Below, piece after piece: positions 15,107-23,858 of a stretch of 28,944 bases of DNA. Made by a program: the position numbers and the translations under genes. Within the stretch, counting starts at the first letter, position 1. Each line of letters opens with the position of its first letter. The DNA is from an uncultured bacterium (GTDB taxonomy: Bacteria > Cyanobacteriota > Vampirovibrionia > Gastranaerophilales > Gastranaerophilaceae): assembly GCA_900547585.1 (NCBI GenBank), contig URHD01000019.1, forward strand, positions 1 through 28,944. The letters run 5' to 3'. The notes beneath the pieces are model-generated. The model saw only the letters and a program-made list of their open reading frames with translations. It was not told the origin of the DNA and made no database searches.

Positions 15107-16792
15107 TTATTCAACAACTATTTCAGTTTCGTTGCGGTATGTAACCATCCCGCCCTTTTGCGCAGGCGGTTTTTTAAGATATTTTCGTTTTGTGTAAATT
15201 ACCGGCACTTTTCCCGAGTTTTTTGCGCTTGAGAATTCTTTTGCAATTTCTGCCGCCCTCAAAAGCACCTCATCCGGCGGTTCTTTATCCTGAACTTTTA
15301 TCAAAATATGCGCACCGGGCACGTTAAGCGCATGAAACCACAAATCTTCCGGTGAAGAAATTTTTGAAAAAATAAAATCGTTCTGCTTGTTGTTTTTCCC
15401 TACATAAACGCTGAATCCATTGATATCAAGCTTTTGAACGGCAGTTTGTTTTTCTTTTTTCTTTGATTTTTCATCTTTTTTCGCCGGAATTATTTCCTCT
15501 TCAATTTCTTCAAGCTCAGCCAGGCTCTGCGCAAGCCCAATTGAAAACATCAGCTCTTCAAAATATTCGATTTCGCCCTGAGCCTTTTGCGCAAGCTCCT
15601 CAGCTATTTGATAAGCCTTTTTTGCCTTGTTGTATCGCGCATAGTACTTGTTTGCATTTTCAACCGGCGAAATATTCTCATCGAGCTCGATTTCGACCTG
15701 ATTTTTCCCCTCAAAATCACTCAAAATAACAGATTTCTCACCTTTTTTCAGATTGTAAAGGTTCGCCATAATAAGGTCGGCTTTGAGCCTGTATTTTTCC
15801 GCTTTTTCTCTGTTTGCAGCCTCTTTTTGGAGATTTTTAAAACTGCTTTTCAGCCTTTTAAGCTCCTTTTGAACAGCGGCGCAAAGAGTTGATTTCAGAT
15901 TTTTGATGTTGAATTTTTCCTGATGATGTGCAAAATAATCGTCAATCAAGGCGTTTATTTCGGTGTAATTTCTTGCTTCGGGCGTTTCAAAAGGTGAAAA
16001 ATATTCAAAATCGCTGCTTATGACGTAATTTCCGGGCGGATTTTCAAAAAACTCGTGCAATACGGCAAAAAGCTTCAACATTTCTTCTTCTTTTAACGAA
16101 TCCGCTGCTGAATCTGAGTTTATACCGATTTTTCCGGCAATTTGTCCTGCCAGAATCTGTGTCAAACCAAAAAAATTCTCTGCCAAAACTTTTTTAAGCG
16201 GATTCGGGCTTTTTTTCAAAATCTTTTTAAAAGAATCCGAACGCGTCCTCAAAAGCTCGCGTTTGTCCTGTTTTGGCGGGTAAATGTAAGGCAGACCCCC
16301 AGCAAGTTCCCTTTCTTTGCTTTTTTCTGCGCCGATATTGTGCGCGCAGCCCAGAATTATGTTGTTGTCAGTGTTGTAAAGCACTATATTGCTGTGTTTG
16401 CCCATAAGCTCGATACTGAGGCATTCTTCGACCTTTGCGCCGATTTCGTCGTAGTTTTCAAAGAAAAGTTCGATTATTCTTTCGTGTTTGGGCTTGTTTA
16501 TACGCACAATTTTTGCGCCTTCCATGTGTTTTCTCAAAAGCATGCAAAACATCGGAGGCTGAGCGGGGATTTTCAGGTTTCTTTTTGCCTCATTTTCCTT
16601 GCTCATCAAGGCTGCGTGGTGAAATTGGGGGTGGATGTTTATGTAGAACTTTTTTGATTCAAAATTCGAGCGCAAATGTAAAATCAGCTCTTTTCTGGTC
16701 GGCTGCTGGATTTTTTGTACTTTTGCACCCTCAAAAAATGTCCTGTTTTCCTCCACAAAAGCCCCGGTCAGAAGCGAATCAATGCTAATCAC
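15107..16792 (-). CDS. rqcH: RqcH/NFACT ribosome quality-control factor
   Basis: RqcH (Rqc2/NEMF family, formerly annotated fibronectin-binding protein) binds stalled 50S subunits with peptidyl-tRNA and recruits alanyl-tRNA to add C-terminal alanine tails that mark failed chains for degradation. The 561-aa length is usual. NFACT-N covers about residues 4-240 (LTGAFVEENRTFFEGAKVQKI), followed by a helical coiled-coil middle (about 290-430). NFACT-R at about 455-555 contains VGKNNKQNDFIF and LWFHALNVPGAH. The conserved Asp-Arg pair of NFACT-N appears as Glu104-Arg105 (KHERII), a conservative change. The start is GTG at 16792, overlapping the stop of the upstream gene by 4 nt (GTGA), so the two are translationally coupled. 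The Lys/Glu-rich insert near 430-452 is typical. Confidence 0.93.
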   Translation of the reverse strand: MISIDSLLTGAFVEENRTFFEGAKVQKIQQPTRKELILHLRSNFESKKFYINIHPQFHHAALMSKENEAKRNLKIPAQPPMFCMLLRKHMEGAKIVRINKPKHERIIELFFENYDEIGAKVEECLSIELMGKHSNIVLYNTDNNIILGCAHNIGAEKSKERELAGGLPYIYPPKQDKRELLRTRSDSFKKILKKSPNPLKKVLAENFFGLTQILAGQIAGKIGINSDSAADSLKEEEMLKLFAVLHEFFENPPGNYVISSDFEYFSPFETPEARNYTEINALIDDYFAHHQEKFNIKNLKSTLCAAVQKELKRLKSSFKNLQKEAANREKAEKYRLKADLIMANLYNLKKGEKSVILSDFEGKNQVEIELDENISPVENANKYYARYNKAKKAYQIAEELAQKAQGEIEYFEELMFSIGLAQSLAELEEIEEEIIPAKKDEKSKKKEKQTAVQKLDINGFSVYVGKNNKQNDFIFSKISSPEDLWFHALNVPGAHILIKVQDKEPPDEVLLRAAEIAKEFSSAKNSGKVPVIYTKRKYLKKPPAQKGGMVTYRNETEIVVE

Positions 16793-18867
16793 TCTTCAAA
16801 CCCTTTCAGTTCAAAAATTTTAATTTTTTGTTCGGAATTTTTGAGTCTAATTTGTCCTGCCGGAATTGCATGTACAGGTTTGTCAAGGTTTTTGAGGCTT
16901 TCGTCGGTGACAAGGATTTTTTTGTTAAATTCTATGCCTACATTTTCGATTTTTTCAATTATATCAACAGTATCGCCGAGAAGCGTAAAATCCGAGACAT
17001 CACGCGAGCCGATTTGGCCGATTAGTGCCGTTCCTGTGTTTATGGCAATTTTTACGTCAATAAAAATGTTTTTTTCTTTGTCCGGAGCACAAAGTTCGTT
17101 TAAAAATTCTTCGTTGAATTCTTTTATGGCTTCTTCGATTTCGAGCGCGGCGCGCAGGGCGTTTTCCGTGTCTTTTCTGCTGTGAATCGGGTATCCCCAG
17201 TAAACAAGCACCGAATTCCCCACAAAGCGGTTGATTGTACCGTTATATTTGAAAATAATATTTTCTATGGTGCCAAAAGCCCTGTTAATCAGCTCAATGT
17301 AGTCTTCGGGTTTGATTACGTCGGAGATTTCTATGTTGTTGAAAATATTGCACGACATTATTGTGACTTTTTGCAGCCCTGCCTTGAGATTTAGCTTGTG
17401 AGGCTTGTGAATTAGCTGTTTCAGAACTTTTTCGGAAACAAGATTGCCGAAGATTTTTTCGATTTTCTTTCTTTTCTTGAATTCGTGATGAACCTTTAAA
17501 ATATACGTCAAAATTAGCGTTACGCCCATGCAAAAAAGCGGAACCGCCATATCAAGAATCAAATGGAACCTCGGGTGGCAAAATAGTACAATCGCAAGCC
17601 AGCAATAAATCAAAACCAGCAAAAACGAGTTCATAAAAGCGAGCAGCATGTTCGTTGCAATCACTATAACGAAAATTATCGCCGCGCAGAAAAATGCGGT
17701 CAAAATAACTGTTTTTGCAGGCGAAAGATGCTTTGCAAAGGTACGTTTTTTTACGGTTGTGATGTCGCCGTCGTTGATGTAATTGTCAATTATTGTTGCT
17801 TTGATTTGTGCGTCGGGCAAATCCTGCGCTGCGGGCGTGTTGTGGGTTTCTGTGCCGGTTTGGGTTTGGGCAATGAGGATTATTTTGTCTTTAAAGAAAT
17901 CCAGCGGAATCTGCCTGTTGTCGTATTCAAAATACCTTGTTCCGCGCACCATGCTCAGCAGAATTGCGTTAATCGGAATATCTGTGTATGTATTGTCGCT
18001 TCCGTGCCAGTTTATGAGCACCTGCCCGTGTTCGTTAACGGGGATTTTGTGGTTTTTGAGGAGAAAAGCATTGTTTTCAAACGACAATTTGTCGCTTTCT
18101 GTGTATTTTATGAGCGCAGCAAGCGGAATTGAGGGAAGATAGTAGCTTTTGTTGCCCTTTATGAGCTTATAAACCGGTTGTGAGTATTTTATAATGCCGT
18201 TATTTCCGTCAGCTTGAAGATTTGTGACCGCCATTGTTGTATTTCTTGTGAAAATGTCCGGAATAGGCGTGTGGGAGTAGTAGGAGATGTTGTTGTCCAG
18301 TTTTTGGTCGGGAATATCAAGATTCAGGGATTTTCTTGCCGGATAATAGGGATTGTCAAAATTGTCGAGGATTTTTGCCGAAACCATGTTGTTCGTTGCT
18401 TCGTATGGTGTGCGCAGAGCGGTTGCGAGGATGATATTGTTGTATCCCCAGAGCGTATTTGACAAAATTATATCCGCAGAGGACTGGTTAAGCGCCAAAT
18501 CTTCATAATTTGAGAAATTTAAATCAACGATAATCATTTTCGGGCCGCGGCGCTCAAGGAAATTGATTACATCAGCCCAAATTTTTCTTGACCACGGCCA
18601 GCGTGTAAGATTTAGCTCGCTGGAGCGGGCCGCCTCGTACTGGGTGAGGTCGTTTATTGATAAAATTACGATATTTTCGTCTGCAGGTTTAAATTTGTGG
18701 CTAAAAAGCCCGTTGTCAGTACTCAAAGACGCCCTGAAATCAATCAGTCTGTTTTCAACTCTGCTAAAAATATCTTTGAATACGTATGCAAAAATTATTG
18801 CAAGAATCACCATAATTATTGTGATAACAGTTTTTAGCCTGTTTATTTTCTTAAAATTAAAGTCCAT
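16789..18867 (-). CDS. CHASE2 sensor with degenerate adenylate/guanylate cyclase domain
   Basis: This 692-aa membrane sensor has an N-terminal helix (about 11-30), a large extracytoplasmic CHASE2-like domain (about 35-375; RLIDFR, WPWSRKIWADVINFL, DKIILIAQTQTGT), three membrane helices (about 385-457) and a class III cyclase fold (about 498-690). The fold is recognisable from VTIMSCNIFNN, GTINRFVGNSVLVYWG, INTGTALIGQIGS and LLGDTVDIIEKIE. The catalytic positions are changed: both metal Asp are Asn (507 and 551), the transition-state Asn is Asp (635) and the Arg is Lys (639). Cyclase activity is therefore unlikely. It may act as a binding or dimer-partner pseudoenzyme. It overlaps rqcH by 4 nt and is probably transcribed with it. 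CHASE2-cyclase proteins are common in cyanobacterial lineages. The ATG 18867 has only a weak GGGA-like site upstream. Confidence 0.85.
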   Translation of the reverse strand: MDFNFKKINRLKTVITIIMVILAIIFAYVFKDIFSRVENRLIDFRASLSTDNGLFSHKFKPADENIVILSINDLTQYEAARSSELNLTRWPWSRKIWADVINFLERRGPKMIIVDLNFSNYEDLALNQSSADIILSNTLWGYNNIILATALRTPYEATNNMVSAKILDNFDNPYYPARKSLNLDIPDQKLDNNISYYSHTPIPDIFTRNTTMAVTNLQADGNNGIIKYSQPVYKLIKGNKSYYLPSIPLAALIKYTESDKLSFENNAFLLKNHKIPVNEHGQVLINWHGSDNTYTDIPINAILLSMVRGTRYFEYDNRQIPLDFFKDKIILIAQTQTGTETHNTPAAQDLPDAQIKATIIDNYINDGDITTVKKRTFAKHLSPAKTVILTAFFCAAIIFVIVIATNMLLAFMNSFLLVLIYCWLAIVLFCHPRFHLILDMAVPLFCMGVTLILTYILKVHHEFKKRKKIEKIFGNLVSEKVLKQLIHKPHKLNLKAGLQKVTIMSCNIFNNIEISDVIKPEDYIELINRAFGTIENIIFKYNGTINRFVGNSVLVYWGYPIHSRKDTENALRAALEIEEAIKEFNEEFLNELCAPDKEKNIFIDVKIAINTGTALIGQIGSRDVSDFTLLGDTVDIIEKIENVGIEFNKKILVTDESLKNLDKPVHAIPAGQIRLKNSEQKIKIFELKGFEE

Positions 18868-18894
18868 ATCATTATCCCATTCTTGTTGTTTTTA

Positions 18895-18923
18895 ATTATA
18901 TGCAAAAAGTCCGCCAAAGTGAA
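18895..18923 (-). promoter_or_regulatory. Candidate promoter of the CHASE2-rqcH operon
   Basis: On the minus strand TTCACT (18923-18918), a 17-bp spacer and TATAAT (18900-18895) form a good sigma-70-type promoter. Transcription would begin about 20 bases before the ATG at 18867. CCGCC (18911-18915) and GGCGG (18930-18934) form a short dyad over the -35 that could be an operator. Confidence 0.6.
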
Positions 18924-18973
18924 ATTATCGGCGGGTTTTGATTGAGAAACATTAAGTCCGGAATGTAAAAAAA

Positions 18974-19003
18974 TGTAACAATTCCATCCAAAAGATGTTA
19001 TAA
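18974..19003 (+). promoter_or_regulatory. Candidate promoter of the second adhesin
   Basis: TGTAAC (18974-18979) and TTATAA (18998-19003) are 18 bp apart, about 105 bases before the leader ATG. The 10-mer TGTAACAATT at 18974 also occurs upstream of the giant adhesin (181-190), which favours a shared control element. The match to consensus is modest. Confidence 0.35.
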
Positions 19004-19107
19004 ACCCAAGAAAAGTGGGCATTAAGTAAATAGAAGGTCAAAAACAAATCTGTTTCTAAAATTAAATCTTCTGAACATAATTACAAAATTAAATGAGGTA
19101 GCGGAAT

Positions 19108-19188
19108 ATGAAAAAAATTTCTGATGAAACCCTTAAAACCCTTGTGAATAAAGCATTTTGGGTACATGGGGGGGGGCTTAAAGTTTAA
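19108..19188 (+). CDS. Leader ORF overlapping the second adhesin start
   Basis: ATG 19108, with GAGG nine bases upstream, opens a 26-codon frame (MKKISDETLK at its start, then KTLVN near residue 10). It runs through the G-tract and stops at TAA 19186-19188, overlapping the adhesin ORF. With 9 G it is out of frame with the adhesin; with 8 or 11 G it would fuse to the signal peptide and give an extended N-terminus of about 50 residues. It has a better ribosome site than the adhesin's own ATG, so it may be the real start in one phase or a coupling leader in the other. Confidence 0.45.
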   Translation: MKKISDETLKTLVNKAFWVHGGGLKV

Positions 19189-22100
19189 ATCCTCAATTGT
19201 TTTTGCAAGTTTTCTGGTTTTGTTTTTATCTTTGAATACCGCTGCACTGGCAGATGAAACAATAGCTGAAGAACAGCATTCTTTTTATACCCTAACTCCT
19301 ATAGATGATACTATTTCCGGTGATGTGCCTGTTAATACAATAATAAAGTACGAGTGGTCTGATGAGAGGGGGGAGCTTGTTCCACAATATTATCAAGTTT
19401 CTCTAAATCAAACAAAATATTTTTGCACCGAAGGAATAAAAGACGAAATTAAAACTTTTTCTGTAACCATACCAAATCCGTCAGAGGATAAGAATCTGTT
19501 TGAATATAAAATTGATTATTATGTCGATAATAATTCTAGAGAGCCAAAAAGGTTAACAGCAAATCAATATGGTGCAGACTTGTCTAAAGATTTTATCGGA
19601 TTAAATAGCACCTCTAGCAATTCTACCGGCGGTGCTATATATAATGCTGGCTCAATAGGCAATATATCCGGAAATTTTATTAGTAATTTTGTTTCAGGTT
19701 CTGCTTCTGCTAAAGCTACAAACGGTGGTGCTATATATAATAGAAATGGTCATATTTTAGATATAACCGGTCATTTTATTAATAACTATGTTTCAGTAGC
19801 AAGCGGATGGTTTTCTTATGGGGGAGCAATATATAATTACGATGGTTCTATTCAAAATATTTCGGGAAATTTCATACACAATAGTATTACCAGTTTGAAT
19901 TCTTCTGCTATTGGCGGTGCTATTTATAATGGTCATAATGTTTCTACAACGAGTATCAATGGCATTAGCGGTAATTTTGTAGGAAATTATACTAATACAG
20001 CCTCTAGTAACGAACTTCATTTTGCCAGCGGTGGTGCTATTTATAACATGGGCTCAATTGGTGGGATAACAAGTGCTTTTATTGCTAATTATGCATTTGC
20101 TTCTAATTCTTCTTATGCTTATGGTGGTGCTATATATATTCACGAAAATGGTGAAATTGGCAATATTAAAGGAGATTTTATTGGCAATTATGCTTACTCC
20201 TTAAATAGTGATACAAAAGGTGGTGCTATTTATAATCAAGGAATAATAGGGGAGAAAAATGATAAAAATATCGTTGTAGGTGGTATTATAAACTCTGTAT
20301 TTTATAACAATTTTGCAAAATCTCAAAATGGTACTGCATATGGCGGTGCTATATATAATGCCGGAACAATCAAGTCAATAAACGGCAGTTTTTCAGGCAA
20401 CTATATTTCTGGCTCGGAGAGTAATGGCGGAGCAATTTATAATTACGACGCAATAATAGGCACTATAGAAGCTGACTTCACAGGCAATTATGCTTTTTGT
20501 AACGAAGATGCCTCTGCAAGAGGCGGGGCAATTTATAATGATGGAAAAATTGCAGCCATAATCGGCACTTTCTCCAATAATTATACTTATTCAATTGAAG
20601 ATAATTCCGATGGCGGTGCGATATTTAATTCTGGAGAAATTACTTCAATTGATGCTATTTTCCAAGATAATTATGCTGCTTCCGGTGATGAAGATGCTAA
20701 AGGCGGCGCAGTTTACAATTATGGTACTATTGGCCATTTGGAAGGATATTTTGAAGAAAATTATGTTGTAACCAAAGATTATGAGGCTAGCGGAGGCGCT
20801 ATTTATAATGATTTCGGTTCTGAACTTAACATAATCAATTCAAGCTTTATAAATAATTATGCAAAATCAGATGCGGCTGCGTTTGGCGGTGCGATTTACA
20901 GTGAATGTGCAAATGTTACAGTAGTTGCTGATAATGGGACGAGCGTTTTTTCCGGAAATTATACATCAGCCGACTGCAAAATAATCCAAAACGCAATATA
21001 TATGATGTGTGAAGCGCCCACATATCCTGATCAAGTGATTGATGAACGATATACACTTACTCTTGAGGCAAAAAATAACGGTGTTATCCGTTTTGATGAC
21101 CAGATTGCAGGAGGTGCATTCAAACTTACACTGCCCCAATTCCCTGATGACGGCACAATGGTTTCTGGCGATAGAATATATATTGATGACCCTGAATACG
21201 CATTCACTCTGGCCTTAACCGGCGATGGTACCGGTACAATCAGCCTCTACAATGAGATAATTAACGCAAACGTCACCGCAGAAAACGTAACAGTGGATTT
21301 TGCAAACAACGATACTTTTGATTATGAGTTTGTTTCACTTTCTAGCCAAAATAGCGCAAAATACAACATTGATGTTGACCTTTCCACCGGAAAAGCAGAT
21401 ACAATCACTACAGAAAAAAATTCTTCAGGTATTGTTTCATTAAATATAATAAATTTTATCGGTTCTGCTGATGGGCACAAAACTTTTCAAATTCTGCACA
21501 CTCAGGATTCAAATCTACAGCTTGCCCTCGGCGAAAATATCCATATCGCGGAAAATATCCTCGAAATCCTTACGGACACCGTCTATAATACGGATATATT
21601 TGCTCAAGAAGGCGGCATAAACCTCACAACGACTTCAACTACAAACGATTCAATCATTGTCTATAAAGATAAAATCTGTGACACACTCAACCTTATTACA
21701 ACAAAAAATTCTGCTAATCCAAGAAATTTTATCTTTAATTCAACCGACAACTATATTCTGTCACAAAATCTCGAAACCTCGGCAGCAGGAACCTTAAATA
21801 TCTCCGGCATAAACAACAATATATCGGTCATAAACGCCAATGAATACTCAATGTTCGAGCTGGCAAATAAAACAACACTCAATATTTCCAATACTACAAT
21901 CAAAAACGCTTCATCAGCCTCAGACGGCTCTGTTATAAATGCACACAACCCCAATTCTCAGGTAAATATTTCAAATTCCTCTTTTGTTAACAATTCCTCC
22001 GGGGGCATTGGCGGCGCAATTTACTCACAAACTAATATCCAGATTTCCGCAAATAACTCCTCCTCAAACTTTTCCGGAAACAAGGCAAACGGCCACTCCA

Positions 22101-23680
22101 ACGCAATATACCTCGACGCAGCAGACAAAACTCTCACACTTAATGCTACAAACAACGGCTCAATAAATTTTGATGATCAAATTAACGGACAAAACGGCTA
22201 CAAAATAGCTCTGAACGGTGATTCAACCGGAAAAATATCCCTGAATAACTCCGTAAACAAAGCTAACGTTACTATGGACAAAATTACCCTTTCAATGAAA
22301 GAAGATGCTTTCAAAGATGCAGATGTGACAATGAATTCAGGTGTTCTTGCTTTACAAAATAATATTGCAGAGACATACTCGTTTAATACCCTGAATCTCA
22401 ATGGGAGCATAAGTCTTACCCCTGATGTTGACCTCGAAAACGAAAAAATGGACAGGCTTCAGGCTCAAAACTATACTTCCACCCAAAACGCCTCTATTAA
22501 CATCCACTCCCTCAATCTCATTTCCCAATCTAACAAAGAATCCCTCTCAATCTTCTTTGCTGACCCTGAAATAGCCGGCAAAGTTAATTATACCGGTTCT
22601 TCCACAGCTTATACACCAATATATGTCTATAATGTGGGCTATAATGCTTCAAATGGCTCTTTTACTTTCCAGAGAGGCGAAAATAACCCAGCTGTATTGC
22701 CTGCACCCGTCACCATGCAGGCAGGAGCTTTCACCCAGCAAACCCAAACCGTCCACTATGCATTCCAGCATGCCGAAACCTTTATGAATATACCGTATCT
22801 TGAACGTATATCAATGATTAATGCCAATAATTACGCGCTCTCTCCAACAGGTGACTCCACTGATGTCGGGAATTTTTCTCCCATTTTCACAAAAACAGAA
22901 GATGAAGCCTTCTGGGTAAAACCGTACTCCTCTTTCGAGTCAATTCCGCTCAAAAATGGCCCTAAAGTCAGCAATATAAACTATGGTACATTAATTGGAC
23001 ACGATTCAAAGCTTGAAACTGTTAAATATGGCTTTGAACGGGTTCTGACAGCTTATATTGGCTACAACGGCGCCTCCCAAAGATACCAGGGAATCGATAC
23101 TTACCAGAATGGCGGTCTTCTGGGCGGGACTGCAACTTTCTATAAAGGCAATTTCTTCAATGCAACAACCGCAACCGTAGCTTCAACAGTCGGCTCAACC
23201 TCCTCCATGTACGGACATGAAAACTACACTATGCTCATCGCAGGTATAGCAAACAAAGCTGGCTACAACTTTGAATTCGCCAAAGGAAAATTTATTGTAC
23301 AACCCAGCCTGCTCCTTTCCTATACCTTTGTGAATACTTTCGACTTCACAAACGCTGCCGGATTGAAAATTAAATCAGATCCCTTGAATGCAATCCAAAT
23401 TGCACCCGGAATTAAATTTATCGGCAATACAAAATCCGGATGGCAGCCTTATCTGGCTGTGAATATGGTTTGGAATATCCTCGATGAATCAAAAGTTACA
23501 GCAAATGACACCCGTCTGCCTGAAATGTCCATCGATCCTTATGTAGAATACGGCGTGGGCGTTCAAAAACGCTGGGCTGAAAGCTATACGGCTTATATTC
23601 AGGCGATGATTCACTCCGGAGGCAGAAACGGAGTAAGTTTAACAGGCGGATTCCGATGGGCAGTGGGTAAGAAAAAATAA
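19166..23680 (+). CDS. Second Pmp-like autotransporter adhesin, 1,504 aa
   Basis: A smaller member of the same adhesin family as the gene at 503. From ATG 19166 the protein is MGGG plus LKFK, a strong hydrophobic signal peptide and a likely SPase I cleavage after ALA (residue 29). An N-terminal domain (about 38-130; FYTLTP, YYQVSLNQ) matches the giant adhesin's FYTLTP-like YTLTP/YYKITLN region. Residues 155-583 hold 14 GGAIYN-type repeats with FxxNY, followed by an AKNNG..FDDQI module (about 630-650). That GGAIYS...NNG..FDDQI unit recurs once near 950-1010. The pre-barrel linker (LPAPVTMQAGA, YAFQH) leads to an autotransporter barrel at about 1245-1504, ending in GVSLTGGFRWAVG plus three lysines, close to the normal C-terminal position. 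The frame is ON from this ATG with 9 G. No good ribosome site precedes it, so coupling to the leader at 19108 is plausible. Confidence 0.9.
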   Translation: MGGGLKFKSSIVFASFLVLFLSLNTAALADETIAEEQHSFYTLTPIDDTISGDVPVNTIIKYEWSDERGELVPQYYQVSLNQTKYFCTEGIKDEIKTFSVTIPNPSEDKNLFEYKIDYYVDNNSREPKRLTANQYGADLSKDFIGLNSTSSNSTGGAIYNAGSIGNISGNFISNFVSGSASAKATNGGAIYNRNGHILDITGHFINNYVSVASGWFSYGGAIYNYDGSIQNISGNFIHNSITSLNSSAIGGAIYNGHNVSTTSINGISGNFVGNYTNTASSNELHFASGGAIYNMGSIGGITSAFIANYAFASNSSYAYGGAIYIHENGEIGNIKGDFIGNYAYSLNSDTKGGAIYNQGIIGEKNDKNIVVGGIINSVFYNNFAKSQNGTAYGGAIYNAGTIKSINGSFSGNYISGSESNGGAIYNYDAIIGTIEADFTGNYAFCNEDASARGGAIYNDGKIAAIIGTFSNNYTYSIEDNSDGGAIFNSGEITSIDAIFQDNYAASGDEDAKGGAVYNYGTIGHLEGYFEENYVVTKDYEASGGAIYNDFGSELNIINSSFINNYAKSDAAAFGGAIYSECANVTVVADNGTSVFSGNYTSADCKIIQNAIYMMCEAPTYPDQVIDERYTLTLEAKNNGVIRFDDQIAGGAFKLTLPQFPDDGTMVSGDRIYIDDPEYAFTLALTGDGTGTISLYNEIINANVTAENVTVDFANNDTFDYEFVSLSSQNSAKYNIDVDLSTGKADTITTEKNSSGIVSLNIINFIGSADGHKTFQILHTQDSNLQLALGENIHIAENILEILTDTVYNTDIFAQEGGINLTTTSTTNDSIIVYKDKICDTLNLITTKNSANPRNFIFNSTDNYILSQNLETSAAGTLNISGINNNISVINANEYSMFELANKTTLNISNTTIKNASSASDGSVINAHNPNSQVNISNSSFVNNSSGGIGGAIYSQTNIQISANNSSSNFSGNKANGHSNAIYLDAADKTLTLNATNNGSINFDDQINGQNGYKIALNGDSTGKISLNNSVNKANVTMDKITLSMKEDAFKDADVTMNSGVLALQNNIAETYSFNTLNLNGSISLTPDVDLENEKMDRLQAQNYTSTQNASINIHSLNLISQSNKESLSIFFADPEIAGKVNYTGSSTAYTPIYVYNVGYNASNGSFTFQRGENNPAVLPAPVTMQAGAFTQQTQTVHYAFQHAETFMNIPYLERISMINANNYALSPTGDSTDVGNFSPIFTKTEDEAFWVKPYSSFESIPLKNGPKVSNINYGTLIGHDSKLETVKYGFERVLTAYIGYNGASQRYQGIDTYQNGGLLGGTATFYKGNFFNATTATVASTVGSTSSMYGHENYTMLIAGIANKAGYNFEFAKGKFIVQPSLLLSYTFVNTFDFTNAAGLKIKSDPLNAIQIAPGIKFIGNTKSGWQPYLAVNMVWNILDESKVTANDTRLPEMSIDPYVEYGVGVQKRWAESYTAYIQAMIHSGGRNGVSLTGGFRWAVGKKK
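19168..19176 (+). repeat. Poly-G tract of 9 at the second adhesin start
   Basis: Nine G begin with the G of ATG 19166-19168 and are followed by CTTAAAG. The arrangement ATG + G-tract + LK + signal peptide is the same as in the giant adhesin. The adhesin frame is open from this ATG when the G count is a multiple of three, and from the upstream ATG 19108 when it is 8 or 11. Confidence 0.8.
19628..20914 (+). repeat. GGAIYN/FxxN repeat block of the second adhesin
   Basis: Fourteen units each begin with GGA[IV](Y/F)N or a close variant and carry F(I/T/S)xNY in the second half. They form the Pmp-like beta-helix repeats. Codons here are AT-ending (GGTGGTGCTATATATAAT), unlike the C-ending codons of the homologous block at 2399-3634, so the two blocks are similar as protein but not as DNA. 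Confidence 0.85.
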
Positions 23681-23858
23681 CTGTCAACATTTTCAATGCG
23701 TATTCCTCGGTTTTTCATCTGAGAGATGGGCTTTCAGGTAGTTGAGCTTTAGCCCAAAAGCACCTTTAACAGGGAATATGCTGAATGAATCTTTTTAATC
23801 GCCGCATTTTCAATTTGTCAGACTTTGCCTGATCTATGAATCTCACATCCTATAAAAG
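23681..23858. other. Convergent intergenic region with small hairpins
   Basis: Between the adhesin stop and the convergent TPR gene there are CATCT/AGATG (23716-23728, 3-nt loop), GGGCT/AGCCC (23728-23755) and TCAGAC/GCCTGA (near 23819-23833, one wobble). None is followed by a T-run on either strand. They may act as rho-dependent or imperfect terminators. No riboswitch consensus was recognised. Confidence 0.35.

Noticed and set aside
19369..19375. Other short G runs (near 19369 and 11311) as phase-variation tracts
   Set aside because: Only about 6 G each, inside coding sequence with no alternative frame logic.
23701..23850. Riboswitch in the adhesin/TPR intergenic region
   Set aside because: CTGAGA and small hairpins recall the TPP element, but the rest of the consensus is missing, and both flanking genes converge on it.
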